A DNA stretch of 64,000 nt, taken from Rapana venosa (lineage: Eukaryota; Mollusca; Gastropoda; Neogastropoda; Muricidae). Location of the stretch: NCBI GenBank assembly GCA_028751875.1, contig CM054140.1:20662993-20726992 (forward strand). Direction: 5' to 3'. The stretch's first letter is position 1, and every line of letters starts with the position of its first letter. This document shows, in pieces, positions 42,286 through 46,444 of this stretch. A program made the position numbers and the translations under genes. The notes below the pieces were generated by a model. The model did not search any database, was not told the origin of the DNA, and saw only the letters and a list, made by a program, of their open reading frames with translations.

Positions 42286-43334
42286 ATCATTTAGTCGGGG
42301 ATGGAGTCTAAACACCTGTGTAGTGTGTGCAAGCATTTTTTCCTTTTCATAAGTTTTGTCATCTGTTCCTACTGGCAAGAAATGGCCTACTCTTCTGAAA
42401 GGTGGAACGGGTTTTTAACATGTACATAAAATGTTCTGCATGCATTTGCACTCCGAACTTCGGTTTAAAAGTCAAATCCATAGGACATTTGCATTCAATT
42501 CTTTTTTTTCTCTCTCTCATCAAACTGGGAAGAAAGGGAGAGACTGGGAACAGAACTTGTAACCTCATGGTTTACTTGTTAGGCAGGTCAATGTCTTAAC
42601 CAATCTGACGACCCGGGTTCGATTCCCGATCAAGGGGATATTTTCCCTGGAGTTAACATCAGTGCAGACCCCACTCTCCCCAAAAAGTCCTTCGGGTGAG
42701 ACTATATACCGAGGCCCCGTGTGCGAACACATGCAGAACATCCTGGGCACATGTTAAAATCCTGTTCCGCTTTTTGAAAGAGTAGGCCATTGTGTGCCGG
42801 TGGGAACAGATGACAATTTACAAAACTGCATACACACGGGGACTGGATGTAAAAAAGCACATAAGTGCTTATTCCATTATCCTCGATATAAAATAATAAA
42901 ATAAAATAAATAAATAAATTAAATAAATAAAATAAACCATCCTGCGACCTTCCTTCTTGTTTCAGTGTTTGTGAATGTTTGATATTACAACTAATAAAGA
43001 CAGGAATGTTAGAACTCACTGATAGTGATACTGTACTACATGCTTGATGCTTTATATTAAACAGTTTGATGATTGCTGTTTACCTGTACCAAACAGGTCA
43101 GGCAATATGTTATTGTTAAATTGATGTCATGCAATATGTGACAATTTCATGTATCTAGTATAAGGGGATTTTCAGGAACAAATACTTTGCCTTGATTTGG
43201 TTCAGTTTACTTTATGACGTTTATCACTTATGATTCTCTGGTTCTTTACAATTCCTTAACTTCATTTACTTGTCTTTTTTTGCAATTCAGTCTAGTAATA
43301 ATCTAATAGTAATACACACACACACACACACACA

Positions 43335-43381
<47 letters not shown>

Positions 43382-43503
43382 ATATTAAAAGAATATTTTT
43401 CTCTTGTTTGGTTTAATGATTAGAGTTTTATTGACTTATAATCCAAGTTATTCATTATAGTTATACATGGAATGCTCTCTCTCTCTCACAGTCACACACT
43501 CAC

Positions 43504-43599
<96 letters not shown>

Positions 43600-45546
43600 A
43601 ATGACAATGACAAATTCATTTATTTCAAGGATAATGAATAAGCACACATGTGCTTTTTACATCCAGTCCCCGCCCATAGGGATACATCTTAATATAAACT
43701 CAACACTTATACAGTCTCACAGTAGAAACAAGGGGAAATAACCTTTTCAAAACAGCCCCCCCCCCCCCCACCACCAAACACCCCCCCCCCCCCCCAACAA
43801 AAAAAAAAAAAAAAAAAACAGAAAAAGAAAACCCCTAAAAACCCCGCCCCCCACCACCACCACCCCAAACCCCCCCCCCCCCCCCACCCACCACAAAACA
43901 AACAAAAGAGAAAGAAAAACCAAACCAACAAAAAGAAAAAAAAGAGAAAAACAAACAACAACAACAACAACAACAAAACCAAGAAAAATAACAACCAAAC
44001 TAAAAGGTATCCAATGGACCCTCATGACAAAGCTGGAAGATCTCGATTTTGCCGATGACCTGGCTCTGCTATCCCACTGCCTGCAGCACATCCAAGACAA
44101 AGTCACTGCCCTAGATACCACAGCTAGACGTGTTGGCCTCAGGATCAGTCAAGAGAAGACCAAGCTACTGTGTACCAACAACCAGCAAGAGGCTCCTGTC
44201 ACCATCTCTGGGAAAGCAGTAGAGGATGTCAGTGAATTTGTGTACCTGGGCAGTAAGATCAGCCAGACAGGAGGCACAGACGAAGACATCAAGGCAAGAA
44301 TAAAGAAAGCATGCCAAGCATTTGCCATCTTGAAACCCGTATGGAAAACAAATGCGATCTCCACAACCACCAAGCTCAGGATCTTCAACTCCAACGTGAA
44401 GTCTGTGCTTCTCTACGGGTCAGAAACTTGGCGGGTCATCAACACCAGCTCCTCCAAGATCCAGACCTTCATCAACGGATGTCTCCGGCAGATCCTTCAT
44501 CTCAGATGGTTCGACAGAGTGCCAAGTACCGACCTGTAGATGAGGGCGAACCAACAGCCTAGGGATGTCCAAGTAAGGTGGCGAAAGTGGCGTTGAGTCG
44601 GCCACACCCTACGGAAGGAACCTTGCAACATCACCAGACAAGCGCTCGAGTGGAACCCGCAAGGGAAAAGGAAGAGAGGGCGCCCCAAACAGACCTGGAG
44701 GAGAAGCCTGCATAGTGAGCTGAGAGACTCCAGCCTGACATGGGAAGAGGCCAAGACCCTTGCCAGAGACAGGAGAAGGTGGAGGGACGCTGTTGAGGCC
44801 CTATGCTCCGCTAGGAGCTATAAGGACTAAGAAGAAGAAACTTAATAAGTCATAAAGATAAACATCTACACATTGTCAAATGGTACATATACTTGTTACA
44901 TATAACAATAAGATATTGAAATAGGGCACTCATTAAAACTTAAATACAGCGGACAAGTCCAATAAAGTATTGAAAATATAAAATATGAAGCCTTCATCAG
45001 GATACACTATAACTATAAGCAAAACGATAAAAGGTGAGAGCCAGGGGCAGAGAGTGTGTGTGAGTATTTCAGAGATAATATCCAATATATAATTCCCAAA
45101 ACAGTACACGATCACCATCAACACTCATTTTTGATTATACTCGTTCAGAGAGAGAGAGAGAAAGAGATAGAAATGATAATGATGATGATATAAAAGTATA
45201 TAATTAACAGGCACTGACATGTTCTTTCATCAACCATTTCATGTGTGTGTGTATGTTATTTTATTATTTATTATTTTTATTTTTTATTTTTATTTATTCT
45301 TCTATGTCGAGGATAATGGAATAAGCACCCATGTGCTTTTTTTACATCCAGTCACCGTGTGTATGCGGTTTTGTAAATTTTGTCATCTGTTTCCACTGGC
45401 ACACAATGGCCTACTCTTCCGAAAAGCGAAACAGGATTTAACGTGTGCGCAAGATGTTCTGCATGCGTTCGAACACGGGGCCTCGGTTTATAGTCTCATC
45501 CAAGGACTTTGACATTCAGTTCGATTTTTTTGGTCAAACTGGGAAG

Positions 45547-45603
<57 letters not shown>

Positions 45604-45774
45604 TATCTTAAATCTTTAGTTTAACATCTATTGCCATCTACAGATTTTATACCACAAAAAAATTATTTAGGAAAAAAAGTGTTATGTACCTCACTACCTG
45701 TGTCACTTTGTATGTGTGTGTGTTTGACTGTGTGTGTGAGCATGTGATTTGTGTGTGTGTGTGTGTGTGTGTGT

Positions 45775-45832
<58 letters not shown>

Positions 45833-45988
45833 CAGTAAGGGTGGCACATCTCTCTCTCTCTCACTCTCTCTCTCTCTCACTCTCTCTCTCTGTGTCACAC
45901 ACACACATACACACTCACTTTTCCCCTCAGGCCTCACCTTGCTCTCCTATTGTTCAATATCACAAGTTCTGAAGAACTTGCAAGACAT

Positions 45989-46035
<47 letters not shown>

Positions 46036-46444
46036 TGCATGCTCTTGTTTCCTTGCCTCCTTTCAAATTTTATGTTAATTTTGATAAGAGACAAGAATAT
46101 TGCCATTCTTTTACATACACAACATAACTTGATCAAATCGATGACTAAAGCCCGATTTCTCAAACGAGAACACGGGCTAGCCACGACTGATGCAGGCTCC
46201 TCTTTGCCGACTAGGCTTTTCATGCACGGCATGATTATTTTATTTACGTTTGTGCCATGCATGCTCGTTCAGTCATTGATATGCTCTCTTGCAGACTGGG
46301 CCTATGGGAGTTCCGACAGCGTGTCTCACTTTCTAATGTATTCAGGCTTACGCCTAAACCGAGCAGCTTACCGTAAAGAACTCCAGACACCAGAACACAC
46401 AATGTGGCGACACAAATCCATGTCCCCAAACAATCGGTCGCCAT
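6620..46444 (-). CDS. EGF/kringle receptor-type protein tyrosine phosphatase (26 exons)
   Basis: This is a single-pass plasma-membrane receptor predicted to remove phosphate from tyrosines in cytoplasmic proteins. I rebuilt 26 coding exons joined by GT/AG introns whose phases all agree. Approximate residues: signal peptide 1-24, EGF-like 25-71, kringle 72-157, five EGF-like modules 158-388, transmembrane helix about 399-421, juxtamembrane to about 500, D1 to about 790, and D2 to 1070. D1 has KNRY (545-548), WSD (679-681) and, after allowing for one missing base, [10 protein letters not shown] with Cys 713. D2 has WPD and HCMNGASKSG. The repeated EGF modules recall the MEGF and Tie ectodomains. 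A kringle joined to a phosphatase is not an architecture I know from vertebrates. The raw sequence holds a +1 shift in the kringle exon and a -1 shift in the D1 loop, so it is either a consensus with errors or a damaged gene. Family identity is secure; the exact orthologue is not known. Confidence 0.93.
6718..7073 (+). mobile_element. SINE family B copy
   Basis: The head GTGGTTAGAGTGTTG is followed by the body GATGAGACTATAAACCAAGG, AGTAGG, GGGAACAGATGACAAAA and GGGGACTGGATGTGAAAAAG. The same order of blocks recurs in at least a dozen other copies in the window. It lies in the last RPTP intron, antisense to the gene. Confidence 0.75.
7567..7702 (-). CDS. RPTP exon 25: D2 signature loop (Arg to Lys)
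   Basis: This 136-base exon completes the loop as [20 protein letters not shown]. The invariant phosphate-binding Arg is Lys (residue 1012). It then reads [20 protein letters not shown], where the Q-loop Gln is absent. D2 is therefore expected to be inactive. Acceptor tgacag, donor GTGAGT. Confidence 0.93.
7757..8184 (+). mobile_element. tRNA-derived SINE with conserved central domain
   Basis: It starts with a tRNA-like head (A-box GGTGGTCTAGAGG, B-box GGTTCGAATCCC). The body contains AAAAGAACCCACGGCAA and GGTGGCGCTGCTCTTG, which I recall from a SINE common in molluscs. It ends in an (TA)n run. An internal A run of about 23 is present. It lies in RPTP intron 24. Confidence 0.75.
8670..8965. 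repeat. CA/CT compound repeat
   Basis: Three rounds of (CA)n, (CT)n and CACATGAACAC form a higher-order unit of about 95 bases in RPTP intron 24. Confidence 0.8.
9021..9172 (-). CDS. RPTP exon 24: D2 WPD loop up to HC
   Basis: This 152-base exon encodes [20 protein letters not shown], an amphipathic helix, and GPVTIHC with Cys 1006, ending AT before the phase-2 intron. The WPD residues are intact in D2. The acceptor is tgcacag and the donor GTCAGT. Confidence 0.93.
9282..9584 (-). mobile_element. SINE family B copy, left arm of an inverted pair
   Basis: Read on the plus strand it shows the reverse body order: TTACATCA, TTTTGTCATCCATTCCCACT, TATAGTCTCATCCGAAGGAC and the head complement CTCTAACCACCAGGC. 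It faces the copy at 9625-9862 head to head within RPTP intron 23. Confidence 0.72.
9625..9862 (+). mobile_element. SINE family B copy, right arm of an inverted pair
   Basis: The blocks GGGGATTTTTCCCAGGAGTT, GATGAGATTATAAACTGAGG and GGAACGGATGACAACATTTA occur in plus-strand order. A repeat-C unit follows directly. Confidence 0.7.
9966..10826. other. RPTP intron 23, unique part
   Basis: AT-rich sequence without repeats or open frames that I can support. Confidence 0.45.
10827..10961 (-). CDS. RPTP exon 23: D2 YWPEE segment
   Basis: This 135-base phase 0 exon encodes [20 protein letters not shown] and then [14 protein letters not shown] matches the family's C-x-x-YWP position. The acceptor is gttgcag and the donor GTGAGT. 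Confidence 0.93.
11494..11628 (-). CDS. RPTP exon 22: D2 [14 protein letters not shown]
   Basis: This 135-base phase 0 exon encodes [20 protein letters not shown], then [20 protein letters not shown]. These are the D2 versions of the FIA(T/S)Q and DFWRM motifs. The acceptor is tttcag and the donor GTAATG, weaker than the others. Confidence 0.93.
12108..12150 (+). mobile_element. SINE family B head fragment
   Basis: GGGATGGGATAGCCTAGTGG followed by TTAGAGTTTGGACG matches the tRNA-like head of family B. The body is absent. Confidence 0.45.
12418..12491 (-). CDS. RPTP exon 21: D2 DYINA segment
   Basis: This 74-base exon encodes [20 protein letters not shown] and ends VFLP. DYINA is the conserved PTP motif. 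The donor is GTAAGT, with a (GT)n run about 20 bases into the intron. Confidence 0.92.
13013..13112 (-). CDS. RPTP exon 20: start of D2
   Basis: This 100-base exon encodes the D2 N-terminal region ending [12 protein letters not shown]. This is the D2 counterpart of KNRY, with Tyr replaced by Phe. Its acceptor tract is a pure TG repeat ending in tacag, and its donor is GTGAGT. Confidence 0.92.
13615..13830 (-). other. Possible LINE linker fragment in intron 19
   Basis: The minus strand is open over [20 protein letters not shown] and onward to a stop at 13618. The style recalls the region between endonuclease and RT in LINEs, but no catalytic motif is present. It has no usable splice sites for the RPTP gene. 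Confidence 0.25.
14226..14372 (-). CDS. RPTP exon 19: end of D1 and D1-D2 linker
   Basis: This 147-base exon in phase 0 encodes [20 protein letters not shown], the usual C-terminal helix of a PTP domain, then a polar linker ([18 protein letters not shown]). The acceptor is cccacag and the donor GTGAGT. Confidence 0.95.
14739..14794. repeat. (GAA)n microsatellite
   Basis: About 18 GAA units in RPTP intron 18. Confidence 0.9.
15098..15331. repeat. (GA)n microsatellite beside the catalytic exon
   Basis: A roughly 230-base GA run with scattered GC and TA changes. On the minus strand it is a CT run starting about ten bases past the exon 18 donor. Confidence 0.92.
15343..15478 (-). CDS. RPTP exon 18: D1 signature loop SAGIGRTG and Q-loop
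   Basis: With the acceptor at 15479-15480 the exon starts at T15478, and AG+T completes Ser, followed by [18 protein letters not shown]. It ends in VNMIQT, whose Gln 762 or so is the D1 Q-loop residue. A second AG five bases further in (exon start 15473) is the only one that keeps the raw sequence in frame. The exon sits between a (TG)n acceptor tract and a long (CT)n run just past its GTAGGT donor. Confidence 0.92.
15481..15580. repeat. (CA)n microsatellite at the exon 18 acceptor
   Basis: CA/CATA repeats. On the minus strand they form the TG tract that ends in the exon 18 acceptor (tacag). Confidence 0.9.
15745..16010 (-). mobile_element. SINE family D copy (tRNA-like head reversed)
   Basis: ATGCTGGGTATGTTCGTGTT, GGCAATTAAGGCACTGGCAA and GAGATTCAAACCCACGAC (complement of a B-box) also occur in order at 39565-39815 and, on the plus strand, at 63040-63215. 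It ends where the 23/24-bp array begins. Confidence 0.6.
15990..18690. repeat. 23/24-bp satellite array, about 2.7 kb
   Basis: The unit TTGGCTATATGTCTGTTAAC plus CAC (or with one extra T) is repeated more than 100 times in RPTP intron 17. Copies are nearly perfect from 16.0 to 17.88 kb. They are heavily disrupted by small indels from about 17.88 to 18.57 kb and clean again at the right end. The array starts inside the tRNA-like end of a SINE family D copy. Confidence 0.95.
18685..19027 (-). mobile_element. 3' end of the same CR1/Jockey-like LINE family
   Basis: The minus strand reads [18 protein letters not shown] and then a 3' UTR that matches the one at 55.79-56.09 kb, including the CA/GT run and the terminal tail with (TTA)n. 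It lies in RPTP intron 17, touching the 23/24-bp array on one side and lying 30 bases from exon 17 on the other. Confidence 0.8.
19057..19204 (-). CDS. RPTP exon 17: D1 WPD-loop exon, ends in the catalytic loop with one base missing
   Basis: This exon encodes [20 protein letters not shown] ... and runs up to NTAPIL, which precedes the PTP signature loop. The general-acid loop reads WSD, so the Pro is replaced but Asp 681 is kept. The exon is 148 bases. The canonical join to the next exon needs 149, since one base more would give His-Cys-Ser across the splice. As written, the last codons read L-A-T-A. The donor is GTAGGG. Confidence 0.93.
19508..19830. repeat. 27-bp minisatellite in RPTP intron 16
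   Basis: The unit GTTAGACCCACATGAAGTGA plus GACTAAA occurs in about ten imperfect copies directly before exon 16 in plus-strand order. It is AT-rich and non-coding. Confidence 0.8.
19849..19968 (-). CDS. RPTP exon 16: D1 C-x-QYWPD segment
   Basis: This 120-base exon in phase 0 encodes [20 protein letters not shown], then strands ending [11 protein letters not shown]-x-(Q/R)YWP is a PTP hallmark. The acceptor is atgacag and the donor GTGAGT. Confidence 0.95.
20318..20420. repeat. Short tandem repeat, about 25-bp unit
   Basis: Four copies of AATATGTTCAATAAGCTTAT with AAAT. It lies in RPTP intron 15. Confidence 0.7.
20584..20681 (-). CDS. RPTP exon 15: D1 DFWRMVW segment
   Basis: This 98-base exon encodes [17 protein letters not shown] and then [20 protein letters not shown](V/I)W and IVMLTNL are strong PTP core motifs. 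The acceptor is gttacag and the donor GTGAGT, phase 0. Confidence 0.95.
21011..21047 (-). CDS. RPTP exon 14: D1 [13 protein letters not shown] micro-exon
   Basis: A 37-base exon encodes [12 protein letters not shown] and the first base of Gly. It matches the FIA(S/T)QGP motif of PTP domains, and a micro-exon here is typical of RPTP genes. The acceptor is ttccag and the donor GTAAGG. Confidence 0.95.
21453..21529 (-). CDS. RPTP exon 13: D1 DHSRV / YVNAS segment
   Basis: This 77-base exon encodes [10 protein letters not shown] ... [14 protein letters not shown] and DY(V/I)NAS are core class I PTP motifs. The acceptor is gttgcag and the donor GTGAGT, phase 0. Confidence 0.95.
22165..22447 (-). 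mobile_element. tRNA-derived SINE, second family
   Basis: On the minus strand it begins with a tRNA-like head (GGTCGAGTAGTTTAGGCGG, then GCGGGTTCGATCCCCGC). A non-tRNA body follows (ACCCAGGTGTACAAGTGGG). The A and B boxes are close to consensus. It lies in RPTP intron 12, in the same sense as the gene. It is not a working tRNA gene, since the head runs straight into the body. Confidence 0.7.
22648..22735 (-). CDS. RPTP exon 12: D1 KNRY loop
   Basis: This 88-base exon encodes [20 protein letters not shown] and then KNRYGNIVA. The last part is the phosphotyrosine-recognition loop of class I PTPs, with Tyr 548. The Tyr of YDHSR is split across the phase-1 intron. The donor is GTAAGG. Confidence 0.95.
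23266..23441 (-). CDS. RPTP exon 11: juxtamembrane YVNV motif and start of D1
   Basis: This 176-base exon encodes an acidic linker, the motif EPIYVNVNG (Tyr at about residue 487) and the N-terminal helices of D1 ([13 protein letters not shown] ... GFRKEFE). YVNV fits the pY-x-N consensus bound by Grb2-type SH2 domains. It ends in phase 0 with donor GTGAGG. Confidence 0.9.
23963..24081 (-). CDS. RPTP exon 10: juxtamembrane segment
   Basis: This 119-base exon (phase 2 to phase 1) encodes the basic RRKCSSKK stop-transfer and a Ser/Asn/Glu-rich linker ending near LLGDSRI. The acceptor is catgcag and the donor GTAGGT. No fold is apparent, and the segment is likely flexible. The RTE-like LINE sits in the intron between this exon and the transmembrane exon. 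Confidence 0.85.
24573..27483 (+). pseudogene. LINE endonuclease-reverse transcriptase, degraded ORF
   Basis: The protein reads in several frames. The endonuclease has an in-frame TGA at about 24810, a frame change near 25060, another break near 25445, then the long RT frame 25547-27241 and a last shift near 27235. With at least four breaks this copy cannot make a working protein. Catalytic-type residues such as FADD and the GDLNAKVG endonuclease motif are still visible. Confidence 0.85.
24573..27495 (+). mobile_element. RTE-like LINE, nearly full length, broken
   Basis: The element codes for an apurinic-type endonuclease (starts [18 protein letters not shown]) and then a reverse transcriptase. 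RT landmarks include [27 protein letters not shown] and the FADD catalytic box. The C-terminal part has [15 protein letters not shown]. The 3' end is a short (TGA)n tail, as in the RTE clade. It lies antisense in the RPTP intron between exons 9 and 10. An 11-bp direct repeat (tgataacatat, 24562-24572 and 27496-27506) flanks it as a target-site duplication. Confidence 0.88.
27948..28059 (-). CDS. RPTP exon 9: transmembrane segment
   Basis: The exon is 112 bases, entering in phase 1 and leaving in phase 2. It encodes a short stalk ([10 protein letters not shown]), then a roughly 23-residue hydrophobic helix rich in Val, Ile and Ala (from [12 protein letters not shown]), ending at Tyr-Arg. The Arg is completed in the next exon, where RRK forms the stop-transfer charge cluster. 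The acceptor (ggggcag) is preceded directly by the TTATTA tail of a retroelement. Confidence 0.9.
28066..28135 (-). mobile_element. Retroelement tail abutting the transmembrane exon
   Basis: The (AAT)n run and ATGTATGGAATTTATATACC on the plus strand are the complement of the shared tail. The element is therefore in the same sense as the RPTP gene, and its (TTA)n end stops within about ten bases of the exon 9 acceptor. Confidence 0.65.
28361..29517. repeat. 58-bp minisatellite, about 20 copies
   Basis: The unit is AAAACTGGCTGTAAAATACA, GAAACACAATCGATAAGTTA and CAATCATACCAACTGAAC. Copies are almost identical, with paired variants (CGAT/CAAT, CTGAAC/CTCAAC, GAAAC/GGAAC) that suggest recent higher-order duplication. 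It lies in RPTP intron 8. Confidence 0.93.
30019..30156 (-). CDS. RPTP exon 8: EGF-like module 6, membrane-proximal
   Basis: This is a 138-base phase 1-1 exon reading [14 protein letters not shown] ... GYTGHTCRT. The acceptor is gttacag and the donor GTTGGT, a non-optimal donor. It is the last ectodomain module before the transmembrane exon. Confidence 0.9.
31066..31203 (-). CDS. RPTP exon 7: EGF-like module 5
   Basis: This is a 138-base phase 1-1 exon reading [14 protein letters not shown] ... GYYGEGCDK. The acceptor is gctgcag and the donor GTCAGG, which is weaker than its neighbours. Module spacing matches the flanking EGF-like exons. Confidence 0.9.
31265..31560. repeat. 18-bp minisatellite
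   Basis: The unit ACAAAAACAATCATTATG is repeated about 15 times with small changes, followed by a CA/CT-rich block to 31910. It lies in RPTP intron 6. Confidence 0.8.
31948..32091 (-). CDS. RPTP exon 6: EGF-like module 4
   Basis: This is a 144-base phase 1-1 exon reading [14 protein letters not shown] ... [14 protein letters not shown]. The acceptor is ttttcag and the donor GTGAGT. It is the longest of the EGF-like exons, with a short insertion (DTTDP) before the last cysteine. Confidence 0.9.
32456..32542. repeat. (CAA)n(GAT)n microsatellite
   Basis: A CAACAACAA run passes into GATGATGAT with TTAT changes, in RPTP intron 5. Confidence 0.85.
32941..33075 (-). CDS. RPTP exon 5: EGF-like module 3
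   Basis: This is a 135-base phase 1-1 exon reading [14 protein letters not shown] ... GYSGYFCSD. The acceptor (tgtgtag) and donor (GTGAGT) are good. Seven or eight cysteines and the YG/YSG turn residues fit the EGF-like module seen in the other exons. Confidence 0.9.
33500..34090 (+). mobile_element. SINE family B copy with tandemly amplified head
   Basis: The head (GTCTGGTGGTTAGAGTGCTG) is followed by seven 49-bp repeats of the head's second half. The normal body then runs from GGGATTTTTCCCCAGGAGTT to GGTGGGAGTGGATGAAG. It lies in RPTP intron 4. Confidence 0.72.
33546..33890. repeat. 49-bp tandem repeat inside a SINE head
   Basis: Seven copies of GATCTGACGGCTCAAGATCA, ATCCCAGGTTTCAGCTACTA and CCATTTCAC lie between the normal head and body of the SINE. 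Confidence 0.88.
34105..34250 (+). mobile_element. SINE family B partial copy
   Basis: It repeats the family body blocks (CAGAGAACATTTCGCACACA, TGTGTGCCAGAGGAAGTGGA) directly after the 33.5 kb copy, without a head. It may be a tandem duplication of the body. Confidence 0.5.
34255..34380 (+). repeat. Dispersed repeat C, reference copy
   Basis: GACATCATCATCCCTGAAGT, GAATGCGGCTACCTTCATGG, CACGTATGCAACATCTCACC and GGTGAACCTAGGAGCTCTAG define a roughly 125-bp unit. Other copies: 9866-9965(+), 15640-15740(-), 23105-23225(+), 30390-30490(-), 37800-37905(-), 41125-41245(+) and 61425-61620(-). Its class is unknown. Confidence 0.65.
34504..34641 (-). CDS. RPTP exon 4: EGF-like module 2
   Basis: This is a 138-base phase 1-1 exon starting at [14 protein letters not shown] and ending GWVGSSCQT. 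It has eight cysteines in MEGF-like spacing. The acceptor is taccccag and the donor GTGAG. It follows the kringle exon, so the kringle interrupts the EGF array. Confidence 0.9.
35475..35595 (+). repeat. Repeat C copy with an internal G run of about 21
   Basis: CATCCCCAAAGTCAGAATGC and AGCTACCTAAAT are followed by an uninterrupted G run and then CAACAGTTCCACACAAACTG. The run sits where other copies have a short GG or CC tract. A C run occurs about 60 bases further on. Confidence 0.65.
36187..36445 (-). CDS. RPTP exon 3: kringle domain, with apparent +1 frameshift
   Basis: The exon encodes a complete kringle with all six cysteines in order: SC, HEC-LRW, NYCRNP, PWCY, YERC and TMC, plus the family G-x-x-Y-x-G-x-x-S-x-T-x-SG start. 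Kringles bind ligands outside the cell, often through Lys or Arg. The first part (to GDDPK) and the second part (from KNYCRNP) lie in two frames that switch at a run of six A on the minus strand (plus positions near 36318-36323). The exon is 259 bases, whereas a phase 1-1 exon must be a multiple of three. Five A would restore the frame. Splice sites: acceptor tgttcag, donor GTAAGT. Confidence 0.9.
36745..37090 (+). mobile_element. SINE family B, diverged variant
   Basis: The head-like GCCCACTGATTAGAGCACTG and body blocks CCCTGCAGTTAACATTGGTA and GAAACTTTAAACTAAGATCC correspond to family B with many substitutions. The 3' part (GGGATGGGATCCACCTGGTT) recurs at 63.69 kb. Confidence 0.5.
38355..38605 (+). 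mobile_element. SINE family B copy with the LINE-type 3' tail
   Basis: The body blocks GTTAAATCCTGTTCCGCTTT, GGTGGGAACAGATGACAAAA and GAGTGCTTATTCCATTATCC run into GAGCGCTTTGATTTG and TACAAGATTCAGCGCTATAT. The copy ends in (TTA)n. The tail equals the 3' end of the LINE at 54.4-56.1 kb. Confidence 0.75.
38795..38935 (-). CDS. RPTP exon 2: first EGF-like module
   Basis: This is a 141-base phase 1-1 exon encoding a Cys-rich module ([11 protein letters not shown], then C-x-C and [14 protein letters not shown]). The Cys-Gly spacing is of the laminin/MEGF type. The acceptor is ttcag and the donor GTAAGT. It lies directly upstream of the kringle exon. Confidence 0.88.
39035..39410 (+). repeat. Dispersed repeat F, copy 1
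   Basis: CCCCAGCTTTATACCCTGGG and GACTCACTCATCCCACCTGG recur in the opposite orientation at 57720-57975, and a short piece occurs at 47755-47800. It is non-coding and of unknown class. Confidence 0.5.
39565..39815 (-). mobile_element. SINE family D copy
   Basis: GCATGCTGGGTATGTTTGTA, GGGAATTAAGGTACTGGCAG and GAAATTTGAACTCATGATTT match the 15.75 kb copy block by block. A LINE fragment follows directly. Confidence 0.6.
39850..40358 (+). mobile_element. LINE 3' fragment (RT C-terminus)
   Basis: The open stretch [12 protein letters not shown] ... [16 protein letters not shown] ... [16 protein letters not shown] ... [15 protein letters not shown] is the C-terminal part of an RTE-like reverse transcriptase. 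It ends at a short TGATGATGATGA tail. The 5' part is missing, as expected of a truncated insertion. It lies in RPTP intron 1. Confidence 0.8.
40845..41112 (+). mobile_element. SINE family B copy
   Basis: The head GGGACAGCCTAGTGGTTAGA and the B-box-like CCCAGGTTCGGGTGACC are followed by body blocks in the usual order, to GGAACAGATGACAAAAG. A repeat-C unit follows directly. Confidence 0.7.
41380..41740 (+). repeat. Dispersed repeat E, copy 1
   Basis: TGGTGGTGTTCAATGGTGCT, CCCTTACTGATAGCAATA and GTAACCACCACAACACCCCA recur in order at 58730-59050. No ORF of interest. Confidence 0.5.
41845..42025 (-). mobile_element. SINE family B copy with (TTA)n tail
   Basis: On the plus strand an (AAT)n run and the tail ATGTATGGAATATATATAGC are followed by ATCCGTTCCCACCAGCACAC and the body complement. 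Part of the 3' body is deleted. A related fragment (41760-41840) lies just before it. Confidence 0.65.
42183..42305 (-). repeat. Repeat C copy with an internal C run of about 43
   Basis: GGTGATTCACCAATCATGAG and GCATGTGACTGTT are followed by about 43 C and then TCATCATTTAGTCGGGGATG. It is the longest homopolymer in the window and sits at the same internal position as in the 35.5 kb copy. Confidence 0.7.
42355..42598 (-). mobile_element. SINE family B copy, left arm of an inverted pair
   Basis: The plus strand shows the reverse blocks TTTTGTCATCTGTTCCTACT and GGAACGGGTTTTTAACATGT, up to a head complement near 42598. It meets a plus-strand copy head to head at about 42598. Confidence 0.68.
42598..42905 (+). 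mobile_element. SINE family B copy, right arm of an inverted pair
   Basis: CCCGGGTTCGATTCCCGATC supplies a B-box, followed by the body from CCTGGAGTTAACATCAGTGC to GCTTATTCCATTATCCTCGA. It ends in an AAATA-rich tail. Confidence 0.7.
43315..43595. repeat. (CA)n, (TA)n and (GA)n microsatellites
   Basis: CA (43315-43336), TA (43341-43386) and GA (43505-43594) runs lie within 280 bases of RPTP intron 1. Confidence 0.9.
43750..43980. repeat. C-run, A-run and CAA low-complexity block
   Basis: Alternating runs of 12-19 C, an A run of about 20 and a final (CAA)n lie just before a LINE fragment. The plus strand contains almost no T, which is unusual. Confidence 0.85.
43990..44840 (+). mobile_element. 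LINE 3' fragment starting at the RT catalytic box
   Basis: The reading starts at [15 protein letters not shown] (RT catalytic FADD) and continues through [18 protein letters not shown] and [10 protein letters not shown]. After a stop at 44537 the same family C-terminus follows in another frame ([16 protein letters not shown]). It ends in a GAAGAAGAA tail. It is a different subfamily from the 24.6 kb copy and is 5'-truncated next to a C/A-run block. Confidence 0.82.
45285..45550 (-). mobile_element. SINE family B copy
   Basis: The plus strand shows the complement order from TATGTCGAGGATAATGGAAT and GTTTTGTAAATTTTGTCATC to TATAGTCTCATCCAAGGAC. A (GT)n run replaces the rest of the head. It lies in RPTP intron 1. 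Confidence 0.68.
45552..46034. repeat. (GT)n and (GA)n microsatellite cluster
   Basis: GT (45552-45602 and 45752-45775), GA (45777-45830), a CT run, and GA (45990-46033) lie within 500 bases, about 330 bases downstream of RPTP exon 1. Confidence 0.88.
46372..46444 (-). CDS. RPTP exon 1: signal peptide
   Basis: ATG GCG opens 24 codons starting MATDCLGTW, followed by a hydrophobic stretch ([13 protein letters not shown]) typical of a secretory signal. The exon ends TAC G before a GTAAGC donor, so the intron is phase 1, as is usual after signal-peptide exons. A GTG two codons upstream is in frame, but the ATG is preferred. The next exon found downstream begins with the two bases needed (GT), giving Gly-Cys at the join. 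An exon missed between here and 38.9 kb cannot be ruled out. Confidence 0.75.

Noticed and set aside
43707..44121. Gly/Phe/Val-rich minus-strand frames
   Set aside because: They are the complement of C and A homopolymer runs and of a LINE fragment.
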